A DNA stretch of 64,000 nt from JBIOJM01 sp044450785 (GTDB lineage: Bacteria; Planctomycetota; Planctomycetia; Isosphaerales; Isosphaeraceae): the NCBI GenBank assembly GCA_044450785.1, contig JBIOJM010000005.1, forward strand, positions 1-64,000. Direction: 5' to 3'. The position numbers and the translations under genes were made by a program. Below, in pieces: positions 1 through 7,475 of the stretch (its first letter is position 1; each line of letters starts with the position of its first letter). Below the pieces are notes generated by a model. It worked only from the letters and a program-made list of their open reading frames with translations. It was not told the DNA's origin and ran no database searches.

Positions 1-203
1 GAGGCCAGCAACGGACTCAAGGACGCGTCGCCGTCAATCGCTGGCCCCTGGCGACCGCTGCAGGGCGGGTAGCCACGTGCCTTCACCGCCTTGCACAGCG
101 CTTCTGACCGACCACCACGCCCTTAAGCTAGTGCCATTCGTGTGTCGGACCGATGCGCGCAGCCGAGCGCCCTCGCAGGGTCGATCGGAACGCGGAGGGA
201 TGA

Positions 204-1637
204 TCAACTCTTCGGATCCGGAGGCAAGATCAGCGCCACGACGGCGGTGTTCCATTCACCGTGGTTGTTCGCGTAGGTGCCGCGCATCCACACGAGCGCC
301 GTGCGCGGGTCGTTCCAGTGGGGCACCAGGGGCCGCAGGTTATCGACCGTCGAGTTCGCCGTGACCGCCTCCCAGCGCCATGACTTGCCCGCATCGCGTG
401 TCGTGCCGCGGAACAGCTCGCGGTGCCGTTTGCGGTCCGCCGCACTCACCAGCGGCGTCCCGGCCGCCGGGTCCGCGTCCGTGGAGATGTAGACGACGTT
501 CGGGTCGTTGGGGTCGAGCGCCGCCAGCCCGGTGTAGTCGTCCTCGCCCGCGTAGAGCCGGGTGCCCGCGTAGGCCATCTCGTGGACCTGCCACGCCGAC
601 CCGTCCCATCGCCCGTAGCAGTAGCGATGATCTACTCCCCCCTTGCCTGGGGGGAGACCGCGGCCGTCCTTATGCACCGAGAACACCAGGTACGGCCGCT
701 GCTGCGCGTCCAGCTCCAAGTCGATCACCCACGCCCGGTTGTCGGGGTCGGCCCGGAAGACCGGGGTCAGGTCCCACGCCGCCAGCTTCGTGTCCGTGGA
801 ACCGGTCAGTTTCGCTTGCGGGATGCCGTCGGACCGGTGGATAATGCCGTCGCGGAAGAAGCCGGCGAAGACGCCGGTGTCGTAGTTCCGCGGATGGTCG
901 TCTGTGTTCGCGAAGTAAATCGTATCCTTGCCGTCGAAGGCATACTTCACGTAGGGGCTGTAGCCGCCGCGGCCCCGGAACAGGCGGCCGCCATAGGTCC
1001 AGGTGCGGCTGGAGTCGTCGGAGTACATCACGTTGGGATCGTGGCCGAAGCCGCGGAAGAAGTTGTAGATCCGGCCGCCGGGCATCCGGAATAGGTTTGA
1101 ATAGGTGACGTTGTTGCCGCCGAAGGCCGGTCGGTCGGCGCCGGGCGTCTCGAATGTGGATGCGGGCCCCCACGCGAGCGGGTTACCGGGCTCCGACAGC
1201 CGGTAATGGACCCTGCGCTCTACCGAGTGCTTGCTGTACACGGCCAGGTAGCGCCGGTCGGGCAGCGCCAGGAGGGCGGGGCCGTCGTGGTCGTCCTGCT
1301 CGAAGTGGCGGTGAAGGACGGTCCGTCTCGTCGTGCCGGCCGCGGTGTCTAGAACGGAGACCTCGACGTTGCCCCAGTCGGGGGCGTGCCGCCGCGAGCT
1401 GAAACGCCCGACCGCCCGGACCGAGCCGACGATGAGCTTGCCGTCGTCCACGATCGCACGTTCGTCCATGAACCATGACCAGGCGCCGTTGTCATTCAGC
1501 TCGATCAGCTTGCCGGCGACGTAGTTGGGCGGATGCTCCGGGGACTGGTCCGGAGGCGCAGCGAATAGGGTCAGGAAGGTACAGGCAACCAAGCCATGGC
1601 CGGCGAGCAGAGCTTTCAGGGGAGGGTGCCTAGTCAT
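204..1637 (-). CDS. Secreted BNR_4-type sialidase-like beta-propeller protein
   Basis: The protein has 477 residues. A hydrophobic N-terminus (about residues 7-27) suggests secretion. The mature part opens with a segment rich in conserved W and D residues (NGAWSWFMDERAIVDDGK, about residues 49-66). It then shows repeated motifs such as MYSDDSSRTW and DPNDPNVVYISTD, which are Asp-box-like BNR signatures of six-bladed beta-propellers. The pattern fits the BNR_4 family of planctomycete and Bacteroidetes extracellular proteins, often found near polysaccharide-degrading genes. The substrate cannot be read from the sequence. A purine-rich AGGACA lies just before the ATG. No partner gene lies downstream inside the window. 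Confidence 0.8.
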   Translation of the reverse strand: MTRHPPLKALLAGHGLVACTFLTLFAAPPDQSPEHPPNYVAGKLIELNDNGAWSWFMDERAIVDDGKLIVGSVRAVGRFSSRRHAPDWGNVEVSVLDTAAGTTRRTVLHRHFEQDDHDGPALLALPDRRYLAVYSKHSVERRVHYRLSEPGNPLAWGPASTFETPGADRPAFGGNNVTYSNLFRMPGGRIYNFFRGFGHDPNVMYSDDSSRTWTYGGRLFRGRGGYSPYVKYAFDGKDTIYFANTDDHPRNYDTGVFAGFFRDGIIHRSDGIPQAKLTGSTDTKLAAWDLTPVFRADPDNRAWVIDLELDAQQRPYLVFSVHKDGRGLPPGKGGVDHRYCYGRWDGSAWQVHEMAYAGTRLYAGEDDYTGLAALDPNDPNVVYISTDADPAAGTPLVSAADRKRHRELFRGTTRDAGKSWRWEAVTANSTVDNLRPLVPHWNDPRTALVWMRGTYANNHGEWNTAVVALILPPDPKS

Positions 1638-1980
1638 CGAGTGTCCTGGCCGGCGGCGATACGGACCACAGACGATCGCGCCGCGAATATCAGCAGCCCG
1701 GGCCCGTCTTCGTCATCTTTCACCTTGGATACGTGCTGCCACTCCAAGAATTCTATAGCCATCGGGTCGATCAGTCGAGCGGTCCAAGTTGCGGCCCTTG
1801 GTCGGGCTCGAGGGGCGGCCTTGGTAGTGGTCGGCATGCAATTCGCGGTCAACACAGGCCGGTGCTCGGGCTCGCCTCCGCAGTGTGGAGAAAGAAGGAG
1901 AATAGGGCGCAACTCCAGTGCTGGCCGCCAGTGCAATCCCGACGCAACACATGGCTTTGTCGTGAGGCCACTCAAAACAT
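1638..1980. other. Gene-free interval
   Basis: Short overlapping frames occur on both strands but none has a convincing start, ribosome binding site or recognisable protein. The stretch just upstream of the BNR gene probably holds its promoter. A minus-strand frame ending at position 1634 has a somewhat protein-like C-terminus and could be the tail of a lost gene. Confidence 0.4.
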
Positions 1981-2258
1981 ATGGCCGAATTACGACAACC
2001 ACCGGTGCAGATGGGCACGACCGGGCATACTCGCTGGGTCAGGATCTCTCACTGGATCGTGACCGTGAGCTTCTTGACGCTGGCCTTCAGCGGCTTTGTG
2101 ATTTTGATGTGGCACCCGCGACTCTACTGGGGAGAGGCGGGGAACGATCTGACACCGGCGCTGTTCGAACTGCCCATCAGCCGAAACCACCAGCACGGCG
2201 GATGGTCGTTATGTCAGGATCCAAACGCCAGATGCGCGCCATGACCTTCGGGAAATAA
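1981..2258 (+). pseudogene. Cytochrome b/b6-type membrane protein remnant, internally deleted
   Basis: The ATG at 1981 opens an 87-codon frame that reads as the N-terminus of a diheme cytochrome b subunit of the b561/formate-dehydrogenase-gamma type. It has TRWVRISHWIVT, a first membrane helix with a candidate heme His, and then WHPRLYWGE. The frame leaves the family pattern at about 2208. A different plus frame then gives SGSKRQMRAMTFGK before the stop at 2256-2258, which looks like the C-terminus of the same family. The middle three or so membrane helices are missing. The simplest reading is an internal deletion with a frameshift. Family assignment is from memory of related planctomycete proteins. 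Confidence 0.6.
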
Positions 2259-2259
2259 C

Positions 2260-2442
2260 ATGAAAACCAGCCAACTCATCACCCGCCGCAAGGCGCTCAT
2301 CTTCTCCGACGCCAGGGCGTCAAGCACGGACTGGCAGCTGCCAGTGTCACCTGCTTCCCCACCGTCCAGACCCGAAACGCAGGGAAGGGGTCCAGAATTC
2401 TTGAGCCCGAAACCCCAGCTTGCGTGCCCCTCGAAACCGTGA
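2260..2442 (+). pseudogene. N-terminal remnant of a probable molybdopterin oxidoreductase
   Basis: The frame starts MKTSQLITRRKALI immediately after the cytochrome b remnant. This is typical of the twin-arginine leader of a sulfite-oxidase-like molybdopterin protein, the usual partner of such a cytochrome b. After about 15 residues it turns into sequence without similarity to a leader or enzyme and stops at 2442. The toxin-antitoxin promoter lies inside this remnant, so the module may have been inserted here. The identification rests on gene order and a short leader only. Confidence 0.4.
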
Positions 2443-2448
2443 GACAAT
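2420..2448 (+). promoter_or_regulatory. Predicted promoter of the toxin-antitoxin module
   Basis: A -35-like TTGCGT (2420-2425) and a -10-like GACAAT (2443-2448) are separated by 17 bp. They lie 38 bp before the antitoxin ATG. A perfect palindrome follows directly, where transcription would start. Confidence 0.5.
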
Positions 2449-2451
2449 AGA

Positions 2452-2466
2452 GCTAGACAGTCTAGC
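2452..2466. promoter_or_regulatory. Palindromic operator candidate for antitoxin autoregulation
   Basis: GCTAGACAGTCTAGC is a perfect inverted repeat with 7-bp arms around one A. It sits between the -10 box and the ribosome binding site of the antitoxin gene, the place where Phd/YefM-family antitoxins bind to repress their own operon. Binding itself is inferred. Confidence 0.55.
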
Positions 2467-2485
2467 CATCTTTGGGAGGCCCCCT

Positions 2486-2725
2486 ATGGAATGGAACCTT
2501 GCCGACGCCAAGAACAAGTTCAGCGAAGTCGTGAACCTCGCCCTCACGGAGGGACCGCAGCGGGTCCGCAGACGCAAGGACACCGTGGTCGTGGTGTCGG
2601 CTGAGGAGTTCGAGCGGCTCGTGGGCCAGCGTCCCGCGTTCAAGGACTATCTCTCGCAGGGCGAATCGTTCGATGGCTTGAACCTCGAACGTGATCGGAG
2701 CCTAGGCCGGGACGTCTCGCTATGA
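2486..2725 (+). CDS. Phd/YefM-family antitoxin
   Basis: The 79-residue protein starts at the ATG at 2486, which has a GGGAGG Shine-Dalgarno at 2474-2479. An in-frame extension to 2420 would run through the promoter and operator and is not accepted. The N-terminus (MEWNLADAKNKFSEVVNLA) and the following VVVVSAEEFERLV are the classic DNA-binding fold of Phd/YefM antitoxins. The C-terminal part should wrap the toxin. The stop overlaps the toxin ATG (ATGA), so the pair is translationally coupled. It should neutralise the PIN toxin encoded next and repress the operon through the upstream palindrome. Confidence 0.85.
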   Translation: MEWNLADAKNKFSEVVNLALTEGPQRVRRRKDTVVVVSAEEFERLVGQRPAFKDYLSQGESFDGLNLERDRSLGRDVSL

Positions 2726-3135
2726 AGGCCCTGCTGGACACTTGCGTACTGACCGAGCTTCGCAAGCCCGACGGTCACACGGGCGTGAAGTCGGCGGTGG
2801 CCGAACTTGCCGACGGAGACCTCTTCCTGAGCGCCCTGACCCTGGGCGAGATCGCCAAGGGAATCGCCCTGCTTGCCGCTGGGCGGAAGAAGAAGGCTCT
2901 TGCAACGTGGCTTACGGGCTTGGAGGCGAATTTCGGAGATCGGATTCTCGGGATAGATCCGGAGACGGCACGACTTTGGGGTGAGCTCACAGCAAGAGCC
3001 CAGAAGGCTGGTGAGATCATCCCGGCGGTCGATGGCCTACTGGCCGCAACCGCTCTTCGCCACGGCCTTCACGTCATGACCCGCAACACTCGGCACTTTC
3101 AAGCCAGCGGAGCACTGGTTCTCGACCCCTGGTAG
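2722..3135 (+). CDS. VapC/FitB-type PIN-domain toxin
   Basis: The 137-residue protein is full length for a VapC toxin, a Mg-dependent ribonuclease. Acidic residues expected for the PIN active site are visible: D6 in ALLDTCVLTELRK, E44 in LTLGEIAKG, and an Asp/Asn cluster near residues 103-121 (AVDGLLAATA and TRNTRHF). It overlaps the antitoxin by 4 bp. The module appears complete and functional although the genes around it have decayed. The RNA target cannot be predicted. Confidence 0.88.
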   Translation: MKALLDTCVLTELRKPDGHTGVKSAVAELADGDLFLSALTLGEIAKGIALLAAGRKKKALATWLTGLEANFGDRILGIDPETARLWGELTARAQKAGEIIPAVDGLLAATALRHGLHVMTRNTRHFQASGALVLDPW

Positions 3136-4010
3136 GAAGGGAGAGGATCACCAAAAACTGCAAAATCCTGGTAATTCCCGGAAAACGTCTGCGTCACGAG
3201 TCCAGATTTCAACACGATTTCCAGTAATGCGTTACGTCAATTGCCGTCGCCGTAAGGCGACAGGTTTTGCACGGACAATTCTCGAAGCACGGTTCACTCG
3301 ATCTGCTTGCGAATTTCTGTCCGGCCGGTCTATTCCCAACTTCCGCCCCTGCGAACGACCCGCCAGGCTCGAGCAGGAGTCGGGTGTGAGCTCTATCTCT
3401 TTGGCAGCCATAAATCGAACTGACACGGACTTGCCCACACAGCGAGGCTCGATCAATCGCCGATGATAGGACCGTCGCGTTTGGCGGCTTTTTGCTCGGC
3501 GCTCGGCGGTTTTCAAGCCGAAAGCGGCATCCTGATAATCGCTGCGTACCCGGTAACCGGAACTTCTTGGACACTTTCGACTACGCTCAACTTTGTCGAC
3601 CGTCTCGTCATCTCGTAGACAGGCGGAAGGCCGATCGCCAATCCGCTGGCGGCGTTGAACATCCCGTAGAGACTGCTCGACGCCACGAGTGCTGTTGTAC
3701 GCGCGGGACCTGTTGGAGCATCATGGCCTTCACCTCGGCCAGCACCTCGTCGTTGCGTTTCCGCCAAGCGGTAGACAAGGCGTATACCGCGTTGCAGCAA
3801 ACCCACCTATGAGGATTTATCTCTCATACAGTGCGCTCATCCCGGTGACGCCCTCCGCGCCCGCGACTGGCGGAGTTCTGGAAGTGCCGGCCCGGCTCAT
3901 GATCCGCGCGCTCACCCGTGACGGCGCGATTGCTTTGGCGTGAATCTCCCCATAACATAGGTGCGCGTCCTGCGAGTCAGTGCATCAATTGAGCAGGTTT
4001 TGTCTCGGTT
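3136..4010. other. Gene-poor interval of about 0.9 kb
   Basis: GC content is visibly lower than in the flanks and all frames are short. One minus-strand stretch around 3690-3790 reads like a short piece of a real helical protein (RKRNDEVLAEVKAMMLQQV). It lacks a start and breaks off, so it may be a fossil. No inverted terminal repeats or transposase signature were found. Confidence 0.4.
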
Positions 4011-4024
4011 GGGGGAGCCATGTC

Positions 4025-4363
4025 ATGGGAGCTGACCTCCGCAACGAACACGTTGGCGCGACTGCGGTTGATCGACTTGAGGCCAACCCGCTTGGCGCCG
4101 ATCCTTTAGCGGGCGAGAGACCGACGGCCGGGCCGATCACGACGACCGGAAGAGCCGATTGCGCCGCGACGGGATACTCCCTCTGGGAGTTCGACGGGGC
4201 CGCCTGGATCCTGAAGAAAGATCGATCGGACCGCGGTCACGTCCCGTCGCCGCCGCCCTCGGTCCCGGGCCGGTTCCGGGGCCATCTCCGGGCAGTGATG
4301 TCAGTGCCCGCATCGGCGATCGTCGGCGAGCGGGCGATGGTCGCCCCCGAAACGGAGAGGTGA
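4025..4363 (+). CDS. Small conserved-looking protein of unknown function
   Basis: The protein has 112 residues. The start is the ATG at 4025 with GGGGGAG at 4011-4017. The N-terminal half is variable. The C-terminal half carries a compact core, YSLWEFDGAAWILKKDR followed by PSPPPSVPGRF. This resembles a small planctomycete family with an LWE(F/W)-D/N-G-x-W motif that I know only as hypothetical. It ends 12 bp before the glycosyltransferase start, so the two are probably one transcript. Function is unknown. Confidence 0.5.
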   Translation: MGADLRNEHVGATAVDRLEANPLGADPLAGERPTAGPITTTGRADCAATGYSLWEFDGAAWILKKDRSDRGHVPSPPPSVPGRFRGHLRAVMSVPASAIVGERAMVAPETER

Positions 4364-4374
4364 GCGGGACGAGG

Positions 4375-6468
4375 ATGAAGACCGTCGAAGCATGCCCGTA
4401 TCGCACCGCCACCGGCGCAGAGGGCGAGGAAGATCGCGCGCGTTGCGAGCTGCTCTCGCTGTTGATCGGCCCGGCCGCGCGAGGTCGCTGCCAAGTTGGC
4501 CGCGACGTCTGCGAGGCGTGCATCGACTCGTTCGCTCCCACGCCTGAGGACATCAATTACGTCATTGCCTCGCTGGTGGTGCGGATCACCGATGACATCC
4601 TCGAGTCTGGCGCAGCCCGCGACGATGCCCGGCTCAGGGCCTTCGAGTTGCGTGAGTGGGCCGAGAGCTGCCTGCCACTGGGATACCCCGACGAGGTCGA
4701 GGCTGCGGGCACTCCGCTTGCCGAGTCGCCCTTGGCGTTGACGGCCCTCGATCTGACGATCCCGCCGCCTTTGGCGCGATCCGGGCCGGCGGTGACGGAA
4801 TGGGCGGTGGGGATCACCACCGCCCCGCGCCGGCTCCCGACGCTGGAATTCTGCCTGGCCGCCCTTTTGCGAGCCGGCTGGACCGACCCGCGGTTGTTCG
4901 TCGACTTTGCCACGAACCTGCCGGCGCGGTTCGGCGCCGTGGCGAAGTCGGTCCGCGAGACCGCGATCGGCGCCTGGCCAAACTACTACCTCGCCCTGGC
5001 CGAGCTGACGCTCCGCCAGCCCGGCGCTGACGCCTACATGATCTTGCAAGACGACGCCCTGCTCATGCAGCACCCGGGGCTGCGCGCGCAACTGGAGCGA
5101 GTGCTTTGGCCCGGCGATCGCCCGGGGATTGTCTCGCTGTACTGCGCGCGGCCCTACACCCAGGCCGGCCCAGGGTGGTACGCGCTGCCGATGCAGTGGG
5201 TCTGGGGCGCCCTCGCGTTTATCTTCCCGGCCGAAGTGGCGCGGCGCTTCCTCACCGACCCCGAAGTCGTCGGTCACCGCCGGAATGGGCCGAGCGGGCT
5301 GACGGGCATCGACTTTTTGGTCGGGCGATTCGCCTACCGCAACGACCTGCCGATCTACTTTCCGACTCCCAGCCTGGTCCAGCACATCGGTCACGTCAGC
5401 GCTCTGTGGGACAATGCCAGGGTCTCGGGCTCGCGTCGGGCCGCCTCGCTGGCGGGAGAGTCCGTCGCATCGCCGTCTGGCGGCCGGCGCGACGGCTCGC
5501 GGCCGCGGCCGCGTGGGGCCCGGTTCGTCAGGACGCTCAACCAGGTGATCGGTCTGGGCCAGCACCGCAGCGGCTGGCCGTATGCCATCGCCTCGCTCCA
5601 GCCGCTCGCCGAGGAACGGGGCATTCTCCTGGATGACTTCATCGAGCAGACCTTTGTCTACCCCGCCAGCGCGCGGGCCCATCGCGAGCCGTGGGTCGGG
5701 ATCGTCCACCACCCGCCCAACATGCCCTCGTTCATGTACAGGGCACACAGCCTCCCTGCGGTCTTTCAGGGCGACGCCTGGAAGCAGAGCCGCCCCCACC
5801 TGGTCGGCGTCATCGCTCTGTCCGAATACCTGGCCTCGTATCTGGCCGACACCCTCGACGTCGCCGCATTCGCGGTCAAGCTCCCGACCGAGATACCCGA
5901 GATCCGCTGGTCCCCACAGCGCTATGAGAGGAACCGCGACAAGCAACTGATCCAGGTCGGCTGGTACTTGAAGAACACGCGGCTGCTGTACCAGGTGCCA
6001 AAGCTGCGCGACCACGCGAAGCTGAGGCTGCTGGCGAGCGACCAGCGTGGGCTGGGCTACGACTGGAGGGTGGTCCACTACTGGAGGGAGGTCGGCGGTC
6101 GGGCCGAGGTCCAACCGGACGGCGTGAGAGACCATGGCCGGGTGACCGCCTATCGCTACGACTGTCTCCTGGCCGAGAACGTCGTGGCCATCGAGCTGTT
6201 CGACGCCTCGGCCAACAACGTCGTGGTCGAGTGCATCGCCCGCAACACGCCGATCATCGTCAACCGGCACCCGGCCGTCGTTGAGTACCTCACCGCCGGC
6301 TACCCGCTCTATTTCACCGACCCCTCGGAAATCCCGGAGCTGCTGGCGATGGACCGGGTCGTGGGGGCCCATGAGTACCTGGCGGCGCTCGACAAGTCGT
6401 GGCTGGACGGCCGCTTCTTTCGGGAGTCGGTCGGGTCGATCCTCAGGCATTTGCAGAGCGCAGACTGA
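4375..6468 (+). CDS. Two-domain glycosyltransferase-like protein
   Basis: The 697-residue protein is read from the ATG at 4375. An upstream extension in frame to 4159 is proline/arginine-rich, overlaps the preceding gene and is rejected. The N-terminus holds a Cys cluster (C at about 5, 23, 37, 44 and 47) that could bind a metal. Residues about 140-340 form a GT-A-like domain: ITTAPRR at the first strand, YMILQDDALLM with an acidic pair in the nucleotide-metal position, and GIDFLVGRFAY. Residues about 440-697 look like a GT-B half (VGIVHHPPNMP, LIQVGWYLKNTRLL, VVECIARNTPIIVNRHPAVVEYL). Such bipartite enzymes assemble surface glycans. Donor and acceptor are unknown. A polysaccharide deacetylase follows 82 bp later. 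Confidence 0.7.
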   Translation: MKTVEACPYRTATGAEGEEDRARCELLSLLIGPAARGRCQVGRDVCEACIDSFAPTPEDINYVIASLVVRITDDILESGAARDDARLRAFELREWAESCLPLGYPDEVEAAGTPLAESPLALTALDLTIPPPLARSGPAVTEWAVGITTAPRRLPTLEFCLAALLRAGWTDPRLFVDFATNLPARFGAVAKSVRETAIGAWPNYYLALAELTLRQPGADAYMILQDDALLMQHPGLRAQLERVLWPGDRPGIVSLYCARPYTQAGPGWYALPMQWVWGALAFIFPAEVARRFLTDPEVVGHRRNGPSGLTGIDFLVGRFAYRNDLPIYFPTPSLVQHIGHVSALWDNARVSGSRRAASLAGESVASPSGGRRDGSRPRPRGARFVRTLNQVIGLGQHRSGWPYAIASLQPLAEERGILLDDFIEQTFVYPASARAHREPWVGIVHHPPNMPSFMYRAHSLPAVFQGDAWKQSRPHLVGVIALSEYLASYLADTLDVAAFAVKLPTEIPEIRWSPQRYERNRDKQLIQVGWYLKNTRLLYQVPKLRDHAKLRLLASDQRGLGYDWRVVHYWREVGGRAEVQPDGVRDHGRVTAYRYDCLLAENVVAIELFDASANNVVVECIARNTPIIVNRHPAVVEYLTAGYPLYFTDPSEIPELLAMDRVVGAHEYLAALDKSWLDGRFFRESVGSILRHLQSAD

Positions 6469-6550
6469 CGAACAACCCGGAGGTGCCCGCGGCGCGCGAG
6501 GGCCAGGGGCCTCACGACGATCGAGGGTGGCTCGCAAGCGGGGGGGCTCG

Positions 6551-7264
6551 ATGGCCGCGATCCTGGTCTACCATTCGGTCGCCGTGGACGTGGTGGACAG
6601 CCAGCTCCAGGTCCATCCGGACACGATCCTTCGCCACCTCGACTGGTGCGCCAAAGAGGGCTACGAGGCCGCGCCGCTACTGGACACTCTGGCGGATTCA
6701 ACCAGGAAGCGGGTCGCCATCACCTTCGACGACGGATTCGCGAGCTTCCAGCTCGCCTGGCCCACCTTGCGTGCGCGGGGAATCCGACCGACGATCCTCG
6801 TCTGTCCCGGCAGGGTCGGGGGTGAAAACGACTGGGCAAGCCCGGGGAGGGTGCGCGGGCGTCTGCTCGACGCGCCCGAGATCCGCAAGCTGGCCGGCGA
6901 GGGCGTGGCGCTCGGATGCCATGGATGGGACCATCGACCGTTTGTGGGACGAACGGTTCCGGACATGGAAGAGGACCTTTCCCGCTGTGAAAAGTGGTTC
7001 GAGACCACGCTCGAGTTGCGGCCCGCGGTATTTGCTTGGCCGTTCGGGCAATTCACCGAGGCGGCGATCCGAGTCGTCGCCCGACATCATGAATATGCGC
7101 TGGCGGCCGGGACGGGGCGGGACGAGGAACCCACCCGCTGGACCGTGCCGCGGATCGAGGCCTACGAGGGCTCGGGCGCCGCGGCGTTCGAGGAGAAACT
7201 GGACCTGGGGTCTTTTTTCCTGGAGCTCGCGCGCGACCGGCCGGGCGCCCGCACCGGGTCATGA
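6551..7264 (+). CDS. Polysaccharide deacetylase (NodB homology, CE4 family)
   Basis: The 237-residue protein starts at the ATG at 6551. The longer frame upstream runs through the end of the glycosyltransferase and is not used. Motif 1 is visible as VAITFDDGFASF with the catalytic and metal-binding Asp pair, motif 2 as GCHGWDHRP with the two metal His, and motif 3 as VFAWPFGQF. There is no signal peptide, so it may act on a cytoplasmic or lipid-linked glycan. Its position behind a glycosyltransferase suggests N-deacetylation of the glycan built by that enzyme. Confidence 0.85.
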   Translation: MAAILVYHSVAVDVVDSQLQVHPDTILRHLDWCAKEGYEAAPLLDTLADSTRKRVAITFDDGFASFQLAWPTLRARGIRPTILVCPGRVGGENDWASPGRVRGRLLDAPEIRKLAGEGVALGCHGWDHRPFVGRTVPDMEEDLSRCEKWFETTLELRPAVFAWPFGQFTEAAIRVVARHHEYALAAGTGRDEEPTRWTVPRIEAYEGSGAAAFEEKLDLGSFFLELARDRPGARTGS

Positions 7265-7333
7265 CGGGCCGGTGCCAACCGAATAGAACGGCAGCGTTTG
7301 GCACCTTGCGCCCTCCGACCCCGGGTCGAGCGC

Positions 7334-7363
7334 TTGTTAGCGCAATCGGGCCCGGGGTATGAT
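7334..7363 (+). promoter_or_regulatory. Predicted promoter of the kinase-STAND gene
   Basis: TTGTTA (7334-7339) and TATGAT (7358-7363) are separated by 18 bp and lie about 110 bp upstream of the preferred ATG of the large kinase gene. The match to a housekeeping promoter is good for such GC-rich DNA, but it is a prediction only. Confidence 0.35.
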
Positions 7364-7475
7364 GCATGCTGCAAACCATCGACGGCATGGAGCCCGAGTG
7401 GGAGCGGCAGGCCTGTGCGGAGTTTCCCGGCTCGCTGGCAGGGGCGATGCTCGAGGTGCACGATGGGGGGACGGG

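Noticed and set aside
3136..4010. Possible insertion sequence in the gene-poor gap
   Set aside because: No transposase frame, terminal inverted repeats or target-site duplication could be found by eye.
4237..6537. A 766-codon minus-strand open frame over the glycosyltransferase
   Set aside because: It mirrors the coding frame of the real plus-strand gene, as is usual in high-GC DNA, and its translation has the low-complexity Arg/Gly/Pro/Val composition of a shadow frame.
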